In this document: piece after piece, positions 34,008-41,533 of the stretch
How positions within the stretch are numbered: the first letter of the stretch is position 1
Layout of the letters: every line of letters begins with the position of its first letter
Assembly (NCBI RefSeq): GCF_002892795.1
Contig: NZ_PJMC01000025.1
Coordinates: 1 to 51,184 of the forward strand
Reading direction: 5' to 3'
Length of the DNA stretch: 51,184 nucleotides
Origin: Arthrobacter sp. AFG20
GTDB taxonomy: Bacteria; Actinomycetota; Actinomycetes; Actinomycetales; Micrococcaceae
The notes under the pieces: generated by a model
What the model saw: only the letters and a program-made list of their open reading frames with translations
What the model was told of the DNA's origin: nothing
The model's database searches: none
Made by a program: the position numbers and the translations under genes

Positions 34008-34874
34008 ATGACCCAGGAAACTGCAGCAGAACGACTCGAACGGGTCAGCGCCGCCGCCTACCGGATCCGGCATCACGCCCTGAACATGGGCGAGGTCCAG
34101 GGCCAGGGTTACGTGGGGCAGGCGCTGGGCGCGGCGGACATGCTCGCCGCCGTGTACGCCGACCAGCTCCGGTACCGCGCCGAGGACCCGCACTGGGAGC
34201 AGCGCGACCGGTTCCTGCTCTCCACCGGGCATTACGCCATCGGACACTACGCCGCCCTCGCCGAGGCCGGCATCGTCCCGGTCGAGGAACTCGAAACCTA
34301 CGGCTCCGACGATTCCCGGCTCCCCATGTCCGGCATGTCCACCTACACCCCCGGCATGGAAATCTCCGGCGGTTCCCTGGGCCACGGACTGACCATCGCC
34401 GTCGGCATGGCCCTGGGCCTGCGCTACCAGGGCTCCGGCGCCAGGATCTACAACTTCCTCTCCGACGGTGAACTGGACGAAGGCTCCACCTGGGAAGCCG
34501 CCATGGGCGCCCACCACCACCAGCTGGGCAACCTGACCGCCATGGTGGACATCAACGCCCTGCAGGCGGACGGCAAGACCGACACCGTGCTCCGCACCGA
34601 ACCGATCACCGAAAAATGGGAAGCCGCCGGCTGGTACACCCAGCGGGTGGACGGCAACGACATGGCCGCGCTGCTCACCGCGTTCGACAACGCCGCAGCC
34701 CAGGCCACCACCAGCGGACGCCCCTCGGTGATCCTCTGCGACACGAAGGTGGGCCGCGGCGTGCCGCTGCTGGAGGAACGCGAGAAGGCGCACTTCATGC
34801 GCATTGAAGAACACGAATGGCAGACCTGCCGCGAACAGCTGACCGCAGGATACGAAGGAAAGGCCGCCCGATGA
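34008..34874 (+). CDS. Transketolase, N-terminal (thiamine diphosphate) subunit
   Basis: The chosen ATG at 34008 follows AGAAGGAACGA and gives 288 residues beginning MTQETAAERLERV; an upstream ATG at 33942 overlapping the transporter stop would add 22 residues without support. It carries the N-terminal half of transketolase: SAAAYRIRHHALNMG, GHYAIGHYAALAE, GSLGHGLTIAVGMALG and the TPP/Mg motif SDGELDEGSTWEA...DIN. The motif's usual first Gly is Ser, while Asp and the distal Asn are kept. It overlaps the C-terminal subunit gene by 4 nt. Split transketolases act as a heterodimer or heterotetramer. Confidence 0.92.
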   Translation: MTQETAAERLERVSAAAYRIRHHALNMGEVQGQGYVGQALGAADMLAAVYADQLRYRAEDPHWEQRDRFLLSTGHYAIGHYAALAEAGIVPVEELETYGSDDSRLPMSGMSTYTPGMEISGGSLGHGLTIAVGMALGLRYQGSGARIYNFLSDGELDEGSTWEAAMGAHHHQLGNLTAMVDINALQADGKTDTVLRTEPITEKWEAAGWYTQRVDGNDMAALLTAFDNAAAQATTSGRPSVILCDTKVGRGVPLLEEREKAHFMRIEEHEWQTCREQLTAGYEGKAAR

Positions 34875-35890
34875 GCGCCACAACCGAGGCCCCCGACACT
34901 ACCGCCGTCACCAAGCCGAAGCTGAAGACCTCGGCCATGATCGCGTCCTTCGCCGACCCTGGCCAGAAAACCGCCTCCGCGCCGTTCGGGCATGCACTGG
35001 TCAAGGCCGCGCAGGAAAACGACAGGATCGTCGGCCTCACCGCGGACCTGGGCAAGTACACGGACATGCACATCTTCGCCCAGGCCTTCCCGGAACGGTT
35101 CTTCCAGATGGGCATGGCCGAGCAGCTCCTCTTCGGGGCTGCAGCAGGCCTCGCCGAAACCGGGCTGGTGCCGTTCGCCTCCACGTACTCCGTGTTCGCC
35201 GCCCGCCGCGCCTACGACTTCCTCTGCCTGGACGCTGCCGAGCCGAACCTGAACGTCAACATCGTGGGCGGCCTCCCCGGGCTCACCACCGGCTACGGCC
35301 CCAGCCACCAGGCCACCGAGGACATGGCGATCTTCCGCGGCATGCCCAACCTGACCATCGTGGACCCGTGCGACTCCCTCGACATCGAACAGGCCGTCCC
35401 GCAGCTCGCAGCCAGCGAAGGACCCACCTACCTGCGCCTGCTGCGCGGCAACGTGCCCACGGTCCTGGACGAGTACGACTACACCTTCGAACTCGGCAAG
35501 GCGAAGGTGCTGCGCGGGGGCAACGACGTCGTCTTCGTCTCCAGCGGCCTCATGACCATGCGCGCCCTCCAGGCGGCCAAGGCGCTGGCGGAACACAACG
35601 TGGATGTCGCCGTCGTGCACACGCCCACCATCAAACCGTTCGACGCCGAGACCGTCCTGGCTGAGATCAACACCGACCGGCTGGCCGTGACCCTGGAGAA
35701 CCACTCCGTGGTGGGCGGGCTGTTCGAAACCGTCGCCTCGGCCGTAGTCACCGCAGGACTCGGCAAGCGCGTGGTGCCGGTGGCGCTGCCGGACGAATTC
35801 CTCGACGCCGGCGCCCTGCCCACGCTGCATGAACGCTACGGCCTGTCCGTCCAGCGGATCGTGGCGAAGGTGCTCGCCGAGCTCGGCTAA
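34871..35890 (+). CDS. Transketolase, C-terminal (pyrimidine-binding) subunit
   Basis: The 339-residue subunit begins MSATTEAPDTT, overlapping the previous gene as ATGA. Its core is FGHALVKAAQENDRIVGLTADLGKYT, then FPERFFQMGMAEQLLFGAAAGLAETG with the conserved Glu that activates the thiamine cofactor, and the FASTYSVFAARRAYDFL and GGLPGLTTGYGPSHQATEDMA loops. The C-terminal transketolase domain has DVAVVHTPTIKPFD. With the other subunit it transfers a two-carbon ketol group. The donor is likely the sugar entering through this locus; no kinase gene is present in it. Confidence 0.92.
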   Translation: MSATTEAPDTTAVTKPKLKTSAMIASFADPGQKTASAPFGHALVKAAQENDRIVGLTADLGKYTDMHIFAQAFPERFFQMGMAEQLLFGAAAGLAETGLVPFASTYSVFAARRAYDFLCLDAAEPNLNVNIVGGLPGLTTGYGPSHQATEDMAIFRGMPNLTIVDPCDSLDIEQAVPQLAASEGPTYLRLLRGNVPTVLDEYDYTFELGKAKVLRGGNDVVFVSSGLMTMRALQAAKALAEHNVDVAVVHTPTIKPFDAETVLAEINTDRLAVTLENHSVVGGLFETVASAVVTAGLGKRVVPVALPDEFLDAGALPTLHERYGLSVQRIVAKVLAELG

Positions 35891-35985
35891 ACCCGGCTTC
35901 GGCTCCGCTGGAGCGCAGCCACGGCAGGAGTGCGGGGACACCACCCGGCGCCGCACTCCTGCCGTGGCATCATTGTTAACACGGC

Positions 35986-35999
35986 GACTGTAAACAGTC
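35986..35999 (+). promoter_or_regulatory. Operator at the GntR gene
   Basis: GACTGTAAACAGTC is the same palindrome as at 32477 with one change, flanked by C and G that extend it to 16 bp. It lies 25 nt before the GntR ATG. A degenerate ATTGTTAACAC sits at 35972-35982. Autoregulation is expected. Confidence 0.65.
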
Positions 36000-36023
36000 G
36001 ACCTCTGACCTTGGGAGAATCCG

Positions 36024-36680
36024 ATGGCCGCGACAGCAACCCTGCTGGGACTGGAAAAGAAAAGCCTCCGCGAGCAGGCGCTGGCCGCGCTGCGCACCGC
36101 CATCACCAGCGGCGCGCTCGAGCCCGGCCGCCACTTGGTGGAAACCGAGCTGTCCGAGATGCTGCAGATCAGCCGTGGAACGCTCCGGGAGGCCCTGCGG
36201 CAGCTCGAGCAGGAAGGCCTGGTGTCCGCGGGTACCCGCGGCAGGCTCTCTGTTCGCCACCTGGATGCCAAGGAAATCCGCGACATCTACTCCGTCCGGG
36301 CGGCCCTGGAATCTCTGGCTGCCCGCACACTGTGCGAACTGCCGGACCGCCAGCACGTCATCGGGTCGCTCCGCGCAGCCATCCAGGCCATGGAAGCGTC
36401 CACCCACGGCACGCTGGAGGAGCGGGTCGAATCCGATCTCGACTTCCACCGCACCATGTGCCGCCTCACCGGCAACGAGACCCTGCTCCACTCGTGGGAA
36501 TCCCTGGAAGGCTCCATCCGGATGTCCATCATGTTCGCGGGGCTCGAAAAGGGCGTGCGGAACATGAGCGTGGACCGGCACAACGACATCGTCGCCGCCA
36601 TCGAGACCGGCGACGCCTCTCTCGCCCGCGACACCATCCGCGAACACATGGACTCCGCCGCCGCCGTGCTCGTCGCGTAG
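36024..36680 (+). CDS. GntR-family (FCD/FadR-type) transcriptional regulator
   Basis: The 218-residue protein has the winged helix SLREQALAALRTAITSGALEPGRHLVETELSEMLQISRGTLREALRQLEQEGLV (about 13-68), then the all-helical FCD ligand domain (about 80-215) with D-IYSVRAALESLAART and conserved metal-site His in DLDFHRTMCRLTGN and REHMDSA. GGGAGA precedes the ATG. It is beside the transketolase operon, in the same orientation, and its promoter carries the palindrome found in the divergent region at 32477-32559. It probably represses the locus and responds to a small carboxylate or sugar-phosphate. Confidence 0.92.
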   Translation: MAATATLLGLEKKSLREQALAALRTAITSGALEPGRHLVETELSEMLQISRGTLREALRQLEQEGLVSAGTRGRLSVRHLDAKEIRDIYSVRAALESLAARTLCELPDRQHVIGSLRAAIQAMEASTHGTLEERVESDLDFHRTMCRLTGNETLLHSWESLEGSIRMSIMFAGLEKGVRNMSVDRHNDIVAAIETGDASLARDTIREHMDSAAAVLVA

Positions 36681-36781
36681 AGGGACCCACCCCCCGAGCG
36701 CGCCGCCCCGCCGCGTTCCGGCCCGCTAACCGCCGGTAGTCCGCTTTCCAAACGGGCACCGGAGGCCTTGAAGAACAGCCC

Positions 36782-36803
36782 GGCGTGTCCGGTCCGACAC
36801 GCC
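36782..36803 (+). terminator. Hairpin downstream of the GntR gene
   Basis: GGCGTGTC (36782-36789) pairs exactly with GACACGCC (36796-36803) over a 6-nt loop. It is about 100 nt past the GntR stop and has no T-tract. It may be a terminator or a 5' element of the next gene. Confidence 0.35.
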
Positions 36804-36903
36804 CGAAGCGCGTTTAGCCTGCAAAAGCGGTGGGTATCTGGACCAGTGCACCGTAGGACTATTGGTCTCGACCGGCCTTTTTGGCCTCGGAAAGGCGGTG
36901 ATC

Positions 36904-37800
36904 ATGGATCGCCACACATCTGCCACCTGGGCCTCGGGCGCGACAGCCCGGGACGCTGCCCTCGACGTCCTTATCCCCACCTGCAACCGGCCGGCGGAAG
37001 TGGCCGTCACGCTGGCCGGCCTCGCAGCGCAGAGCGGGCCGGTCTTCCGGCTGGTGGTCAGTGACCAATCGGACGGACCGCCGGCCTGGGAGCATCCACC
37101 GGTGGCCAGCCTGCTCCGGGTCCTCCGTGCGCAGGGGACGGCAGTTGAGCTGCACCGCCACCTGCCGCGCCGCGGCCTTGCCGAACACCGCCAGTTTGCA
37201 CTGGAGCAGGCCCGGGCGGACAAAGTGTTGTTCCTCGATGACGATGTCTGGCTGGAGCCGGGCGCGCTGGCCAGGATGAGTGATGCCCTCGATGCCCTGG
37301 ACTGCGGCTTTGTGGGCATGGCCCCTCAGGGCCTCTCCCATTTGAACGACCGCCGTCCCGAGCAGACCCGCACCTTCGCCCCGTGGCAGGGGCCCGTGAC
37401 CCCGGAGCGCATCCGTCCCGGTGAGGAGGGCTTCCAGCGCTGGCCCCTGCACAGCGCAGCAAACCTGACACACCTGAGTGCGGAGCTGGGGCTGGGGCCG
37501 GAGCAGTGGATCCCGTACAAGGTGGCCTGGCTGGGCGGGTGCACCATGTTCCGCCGCCAGGCCCTGGAGGAAGTCGGCGGTTTCCGGTTCTGGACCCAGC
37601 TGCCACCCGAGCACTGCGGCGAGGACGTCGTGGCCCAGTGGCGGGTCATGGAGAGGTTCGGTGGCGCGGGCGTCCTTCCGTCGGGCGCCGTCCACTTGGA
37701 GTCCCCCACCACCGTTACGGACCGCCGGGTGGAGGCCTTCGACGTCGTACTGGCGGACAACCCAAACGATGCACAGCAACGACTAGCGGAAAGTTACTGA
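36904..37800 (+). CDS. Family 2-like glycosyltransferase
   Basis: The ATG at 36904 (GGAAAGG upstream) gives 298 residues. It has a GT-A fold: DVLIPTCNRPAEV (21-33), VVSDQSDG near 51, the metal-binding D-D-D in LFLDDDVWLEPG (109-120), GGCTMFRRQALEEVGGFRFW and the catalytic ED in CGEDVVAQWRVMERFGG. There are no membrane spans, so it is likely a cytoplasmic sugar transferase. Acceptor and donor are unknown. A longer start at 36862 lacks a ribosome site. DUF2795 follows one nt after the stop. Confidence 0.9.
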   Translation: MDRHTSATWASGATARDAALDVLIPTCNRPAEVAVTLAGLAAQSGPVFRLVVSDQSDGPPAWEHPPVASLLRVLRAQGTAVELHRHLPRRGLAEHRQFALEQARADKVLFLDDDVWLEPGALARMSDALDALDCGFVGMAPQGLSHLNDRRPEQTRTFAPWQGPVTPERIRPGEEGFQRWPLHSAANLTHLSAELGLGPEQWIPYKVAWLGGCTMFRRQALEEVGGFRFWTQLPPEHCGEDVVAQWRVMERFGGAGVLPSGAVHLESPTTVTDRRVEAFDVVLADNPNDAQQRLAESY

Positions 37801-37801
37801 C

Positions 37802-37996
37802 GTGGCCGAAACACCAAACCCCGTCCAGATCCAAAAGTTCCTGGGCGGGATCGACTATCCCGCCAACCGGGACGCCCTCATCTCCCGCGCCAAGGAGTCG
37901 GGTGCCGACAGCAATGTTCTGGATGCCCTCCAGAGCATTCCCGACCAGGAATATGACAGTCCGACGGCGGTAAGTTCCGCGGTCTCGGACGTCTAG
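37802..37996 (+). CDS. DUF2795 protein
   Basis: The 64-residue product starts at GTG one nt after the glycosyltransferase stop, suggesting co-translation. The sequence NPVQIQKFLGGIDYPANRDALISRAKESGAD and LDALQSIPDQEYDSPTAVSSAV is a full match to DUF2795, small helical proteins common in Actinobacteria. No function is known. Confidence 0.9.
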   Translation: MAETPNPVQIQKFLGGIDYPANRDALISRAKESGADSNVLDALQSIPDQEYDSPTAVSSAVSDV

Positions 37997-38030
37997 GTCC
38001 GCGGCGGCCGGGCTATACTCGGCTGCAGTC

Positions 38031-38429
38031 ATGAGCAGCCTTCGCCCAGCAAACCTTCCCTCCGCCCCCAGCACCGTCCGCATCGACGCCTGGCTGTGGG
38101 CCATCCGGGCCTACAAGACACGGTCTGCCGCAACCGCCGCATGCCGCGCCGGGCATGTCCGCATTAACGGGAATCCGGCCAAGGCCTCGCAGTCACTGGT
38201 GCCCGGCGACACCGTTCGCGTCCGCCAGCCCGGCTTCGAACGGATCCTCGAGGTGCGCCGGCTTATCGCCAAGCGCGTGGGCGCGGAGGCGGCCTCGCAC
38301 TGCTTCACAGACCATACGCCTCCCCGGCCGGTGGCTCCGGCGCTTGGGCTGCCGCAGCGTGACCGCGGGGCGGGCCGGCCCACTAAGAAGGACCGCCGCG
38401 AAATGGAGCGCCTGCGCGGCTTGGGCTGA
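38031..38429 (+). CDS. S4-domain RNA-binding protein (Hsp15-like)
   Basis: The 132-residue protein has an S4 domain (about 16-70): RIDAWLWAIRAYKTRSAATAACRAGHVRINGNPAKASQSLVPGDTVRV. The pattern matches Hsp15/HslR, which binds 50S subunits carrying nascent chains and rescues stalled ribosomes after heat shock in E. coli. The C terminus is a basic tail (GRPTKKDRREMERLRGLG). No neighbouring chaperone gene is seen. A long perfect hairpin follows at once. Confidence 0.88.
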   Translation: MSSLRPANLPSAPSTVRIDAWLWAIRAYKTRSAATAACRAGHVRINGNPAKASQSLVPGDTVRVRQPGFERILEVRRLIAKRVGAEAASHCFTDHTPPRPVAPALGLPQRDRGAGRPTKKDRREMERLRGLG

Positions 38430-38432
38430 AGC

Positions 38433-38495
38433 CAACGCGGGGTCAGATACGGCCCAATCCGCCGCGGATATTGGGCCGTATCTGACCCCGCGTTG
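38433..38495. terminator. 26-bp perfect hairpin between convergent genes
   Basis: Positions 38433-38458 pair exactly with 38470-38495 (26 bp) over an 11-nt loop, followed by CATTTTG. It lies in the 87-nt gap between the S4 gene and the convergent RibD/DHFR-like gene. It could be a bidirectional terminator. Its length is well above a normal terminator stem, so a repetitive extragenic palindrome is an alternative. Confidence 0.7.
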
Positions 38496-38516
38496 CATTT
38501 TGACGGCGCCGGCGCC

Positions 38517-39167
38517 TCAGTCCTTGACCTGCTCGCGGCCTTCCCGCACCTCGAACTCCCCCACCTCCAGGTCAGCGGCACCGAAGGCGGCGGGCAGCAG
38601 GGTCAGGTGGACCGCACCTGACGACGTCGCCTTGCTCCCGGCCAGGGTGAATGCCGACGGCGTGACGCCGGGTTCGAAGAGCCGCTTGCCCTGGCCCAGG
38701 ACCACCGGGAAGACGATCAGCCGGTATTCGTCCACGAGGCCGGCATCGTGCAGGGCGCGGACCAGCCTGTAGCTGCCGTGGACCTGGAGCTCCCTGCCGG
38801 GGGCTGTTTTGAGGTCGTCAACGGCCTCGAGGAAGTTCGCGGGGAGGATGGTGGTGTTGTTCCACGTCGCTTCGGTAAGCGTTGAGGACACCACGTACTT
38901 GGGCAGGCTGTTGAGCGTCTTGGCTACGGCGTCGTCCGGGTCAGTGACCTGCTCCCAGTACGGCTGGAACATCTGGTAGGTTGTGCGGCCCAGAAGGATG
39001 GCGTCGGCTTCGGCGAACCAACCATTCACGATCCTGCCCATGTCCTCGTCGAAGAGCGGCACCACCCAGCCGCCGAATTCGAAGCCCCCGCTGGTGTCCT
39101 CGTCCCTCCCGCCTGGGCCCTGCATGACGCCGTCGAGACTCACGAAGGTGTGGACGGTGAGTTTCAT
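38517..39167 (-). CDS. RibD/DHFR-like reductase
   Basis: The 216-residue protein matches the RibD C-terminal/DHFR-like fold: MKLTVHTFVSLDGVMQGPGG at the N terminus, ILLGRTTYQMF near 58 and the NADPH-binding segment GSYRLVRALHDAGLVDEYRLIVFPVVLGQGKRLF near 132-165. Members reduce pyrimidine or pteridine-like compounds with NADPH; many are of unknown substrate. The gene overlaps the DUF4389 gene by 4 nt. Confidence 0.88.
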   Translation of the reverse strand: MKLTVHTFVSLDGVMQGPGGRDEDTSGGFEFGGWVVPLFDEDMGRIVNGWFAEADAILLGRTTYQMFQPYWEQVTDPDDAVAKTLNSLPKYVVSSTLTEATWNNTTILPANFLEAVDDLKTAPGRELQVHGSYRLVRALHDAGLVDEYRLIVFPVVLGQGKRLFEPGVTPSAFTLAGSKATSSGAVHLTLLPAAFGAADLEVGEFEVREGREQVKD

Positions 39168-40816
39168 GATGGCCCTCCCGGTGGAGTGGTTTGCGGACTG
39201 GCGGCCGGGGGCTCGCCCGGATCGACGGGGCCCATGTCGAGCCGGAACGGAGGATACTCGTCCCGCATCAGCGCGACGTATGCCAGGACGCGGTAAACCC
39301 AGCGGTTGAGGCCGATGAGCAGGTCGAACAGGCTCCGGAGGTATCTGCCGGTGAACAGCAGGATGACGCCGGCGATGAAGGCCAGCAGCGAGAGCAGGGA
39401 GATAGCGTTGCCTGCCGAGTAGCGGCCGGCACCTGCGAAGTCGTCATCCGACGCCGCCACCCAGGTACGTGTGGACCCCGCGAGCGCGCCCACAATCAGG
39501 AGGTGCGGGATGGCGAGCAGCCAGGACTTGACCAGCACCAGGCCGCGCGACAGATGGTCCGGATAGTCCACCTCAAAATCGGCCGGGTAGTCGGTGCGAG
39601 CCAGGGTGAAAGGCGGGTAGCGGTCCGTGCCGATCGCCGTGAAGGCGTAGAAGGACACCCGCCAGCTCCAGCGCAGCACGCCCACATTGAAGGTGAACAG
39701 TGAGTGCGGGTAGCGGGCGGTGAAGAGGATCGCGAACCACGCCACGATGCTGGTGATGATCAGTGCGAACCAGAGGAAGAACAGGACGATCAGGTGCGGG
39801 ATGGCCAGGAACCATTTGACCAGCCACATCCACCGGGACAGGGCGGGGTCTACGTGTCCGGTCAGGCGGGCGGGGTACCTCGGGTTCTCAAACTGGTCGA
39901 CGACGGCGGGAGGCGGCGGCGCGCCCGCGCCGCCACCCGGGGCGGGATAGCCAGGGGCCGGGTATCCCGCGGCCGGGTACGAAGCCGCGGGATAACTGGA
40001 CCTCGGGTACGGACCCGGCTGTGTGCCCGGAGGAGGTCCCGCCGTCGGTGTTCCCAGTAGCGGGGCCTGGCCGGCAACTGGACGGCCCGGCGGGTAGTGT
40101 TCCGGGTGGTACTGGCCCGGGGGAAGGTGTGGCGGCGGGCCGTGCCGTCCGAGCCCCATGGCCCCTACAACGATCAGCGGCACACCGATGACCAGCAACA
40201 CGATCCCGGCAATGAGCAGCCACAGGAACAGGGGCAAGAGCAGGTCCGAGCGCACGCCTGCCTGCAGGTCCACGGAAACCGGGGCGGTGGCGTCGGCATT
40301 CATGACCACCACCGTCCAGCTGCCGGGAACGATGTTCCATTTGAGTTCCTGCGTGCCGGTGCCTTCTGCGGATGTGACCCAGAAATTCTGGGCTCCGGGG
40401 CGGGGCGGCGTCCGCGTTCCCGGCACCTCGGTGTAATCGACCCTGAAGGGCCGCAGGTTCAATTCCCGGATTTCGGAGCGCTTCACTCCCTCGAGATAGC
40501 GCGCCGCATCCTGCTGCGGTGCGACACCGATGAAGATTCCTTTGCCCGGGCTGGCTCCCGATCCGCGGAGCAGGATGCTGCCGGCTGTGTCCGATGGAAT
40601 GACGTCAGGCAGCCTGCCGCTGACCATGACGTCCAGCCCTGCCGTGGTGATGGCGGAGGACGCGGCGTCGAACCGGTGCGACTGCGTGGTGAAGTAGCCT
40701 TCGTCGCGCTGCTGGAAGTTGAGCCAGCCCACGCCGGCTGCGCCCGCCAGCAGCCCCAGCCCCAGGAGCGCGGCGATAGTACCGAGGACGAGCATCACCA
40801 TGCGGCCAGGTTTCAT
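39164..40816 (-). CDS. DUF4389 membrane protein
   Basis: The 550-residue protein has an N-terminal span, an extracytoplasmic segment (about 30-180), two spans near 188-218 and then a Pro/Gly/Tyr-rich linker with repeated YPAxxYPAPGYPAPG units. The C-terminal half carries two DUF4389-like units, each with RWMWLVKWFLAIPHLIVL or LVLVKSWLLAIPHLLIV and then RYPRSLF / RYLRSLF motifs. Function unknown. It overlaps both neighbours by 4 nt and is the middle gene of a three-gene unit with the STAS-like gene. Confidence 0.85.
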   Translation of the reverse strand: MKPGRMVMLVLGTIAALLGLGLLAGAAGVGWLNFQQRDEGYFTTQSHRFDAASSAITTAGLDVMVSGRLPDVIPSDTAGSILLRGSGASPGKGIFIGVAPQQDAARYLEGVKRSEIRELNLRPFRVDYTEVPGTRTPPRPGAQNFWVTSAEGTGTQELKWNIVPGSWTVVVMNADATAPVSVDLQAGVRSDLLLPLFLWLLIAGIVLLVIGVPLIVVGAMGLGRHGPPPHLPPGQYHPEHYPPGRPVAGQAPLLGTPTAGPPPGTQPGPYPRSSYPAASYPAAGYPAPGYPAPGGGAGAPPPPAVVDQFENPRYPARLTGHVDPALSRWMWLVKWFLAIPHLIVLFFLWFALIITSIVAWFAILFTARYPHSLFTFNVGVLRWSWRVSFYAFTAIGTDRYPPFTLARTDYPADFEVDYPDHLSRGLVLVKSWLLAIPHLLIVGALAGSTRTWVAASDDDFAGAGRYSAGNAISLLSLLAFIAGVILLFTGRYLRSLFDLLIGLNRWVYRVLAYVALMRDEYPPFRLDMGPVDPGEPPAASPQTTPPGGPS

Positions 40817-41304
40817 GCCGGTTCCTTGTCTCGGGCTGATCGGTCGGCGGATGGTTCGGCGTTGCGTTCCCGGGTTCTGCTGGCTTTGTCGCTGTGCTTG
40901 CCGTCCGGATGTTTGTGGTCACCGCGCCCGTGAGTAAATGAGGGGTGCGCGTGGATGCCCGGCCGGGGGTCCAGAATGCTAAACCGGCACGGTTTCTCGG
41001 ACGTGCCTTCGCCGCTGAGCTGGGTGAGCTGGGCGGGATCATGGAGCGCGGTGATGGTTTCCATGGCGGCACGGGCCATGGACAGGTCCAGAACGATTTC
41101 CTTGCCCGGCAGCAGAGTCCTGGCACGCCGCGCAACAACATAAAGCGCCCGGATGTTGGCCGGCGTCAGGGTTCCGCGGACCTCGATGCAGGCGCGCTCC
41201 ATATTCGCGTCGATGTGGACCACGACCTTGAGGCGGTGATGGCTGGCAGTGATGTCCACAGCGCTCACGTCCCCCGGGCGGGGCGCCGCTGCCCAAGACG
41301 GCAT
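40813..41304 (-). CDS. STAS-like protein with a charged His/Lys tail
   Basis: The product is about 163 residues from the ATG at 41302-41304; a GTG at 41268 with GGGGG just upstream is an alternative. The core (about 18-95) has the STAS/anti-anti-sigma pattern: VVVHIDANMERACIEVRGTLTPANI, ARTLLPGKEIVLDLSMARAAMETITALHDPAQ. The tail (about 115-163) is rich in His, Lys, Asp and Arg and disordered. The usual phospho-Ser/Thr position is not clear. It heads a unit with DUF4389. Its role is inferred only from the fold. Confidence 0.6.
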   Translation of the reverse strand: MPSWAAAPRPGDVSAVDITASHHRLKVVVHIDANMERACIEVRGTLTPANIRALYVVARRARTLLPGKEIVLDLSMARAAMETITALHDPAQLTQLSGEGTSEKPCRFSILDPRPGIHAHPSFTHGRGDHKHPDGKHSDKASRTRERNAEPSADRSARDKEPA

Positions 41305-41533
41305 GGTCCGAGCACTTGCAGGGACCGGATACTGAGGTTCATATGGCCAACGCCTCCCCGACTTCTTTGTCGGAACCGTGTAACGTCCAGAATGCACCCT
41401 GTTGCTGGCACTGGGAAGAGGCGTTCCGGCGGAGCTCGGACGGTGGCCAGGGAACAGCACACCAAGGAACGGTGCCAAAGGGATCGACACGGCGCGGATT
41501 GGTGCCGGTCGGAAACCTGCCTAGCCTGTTCCT

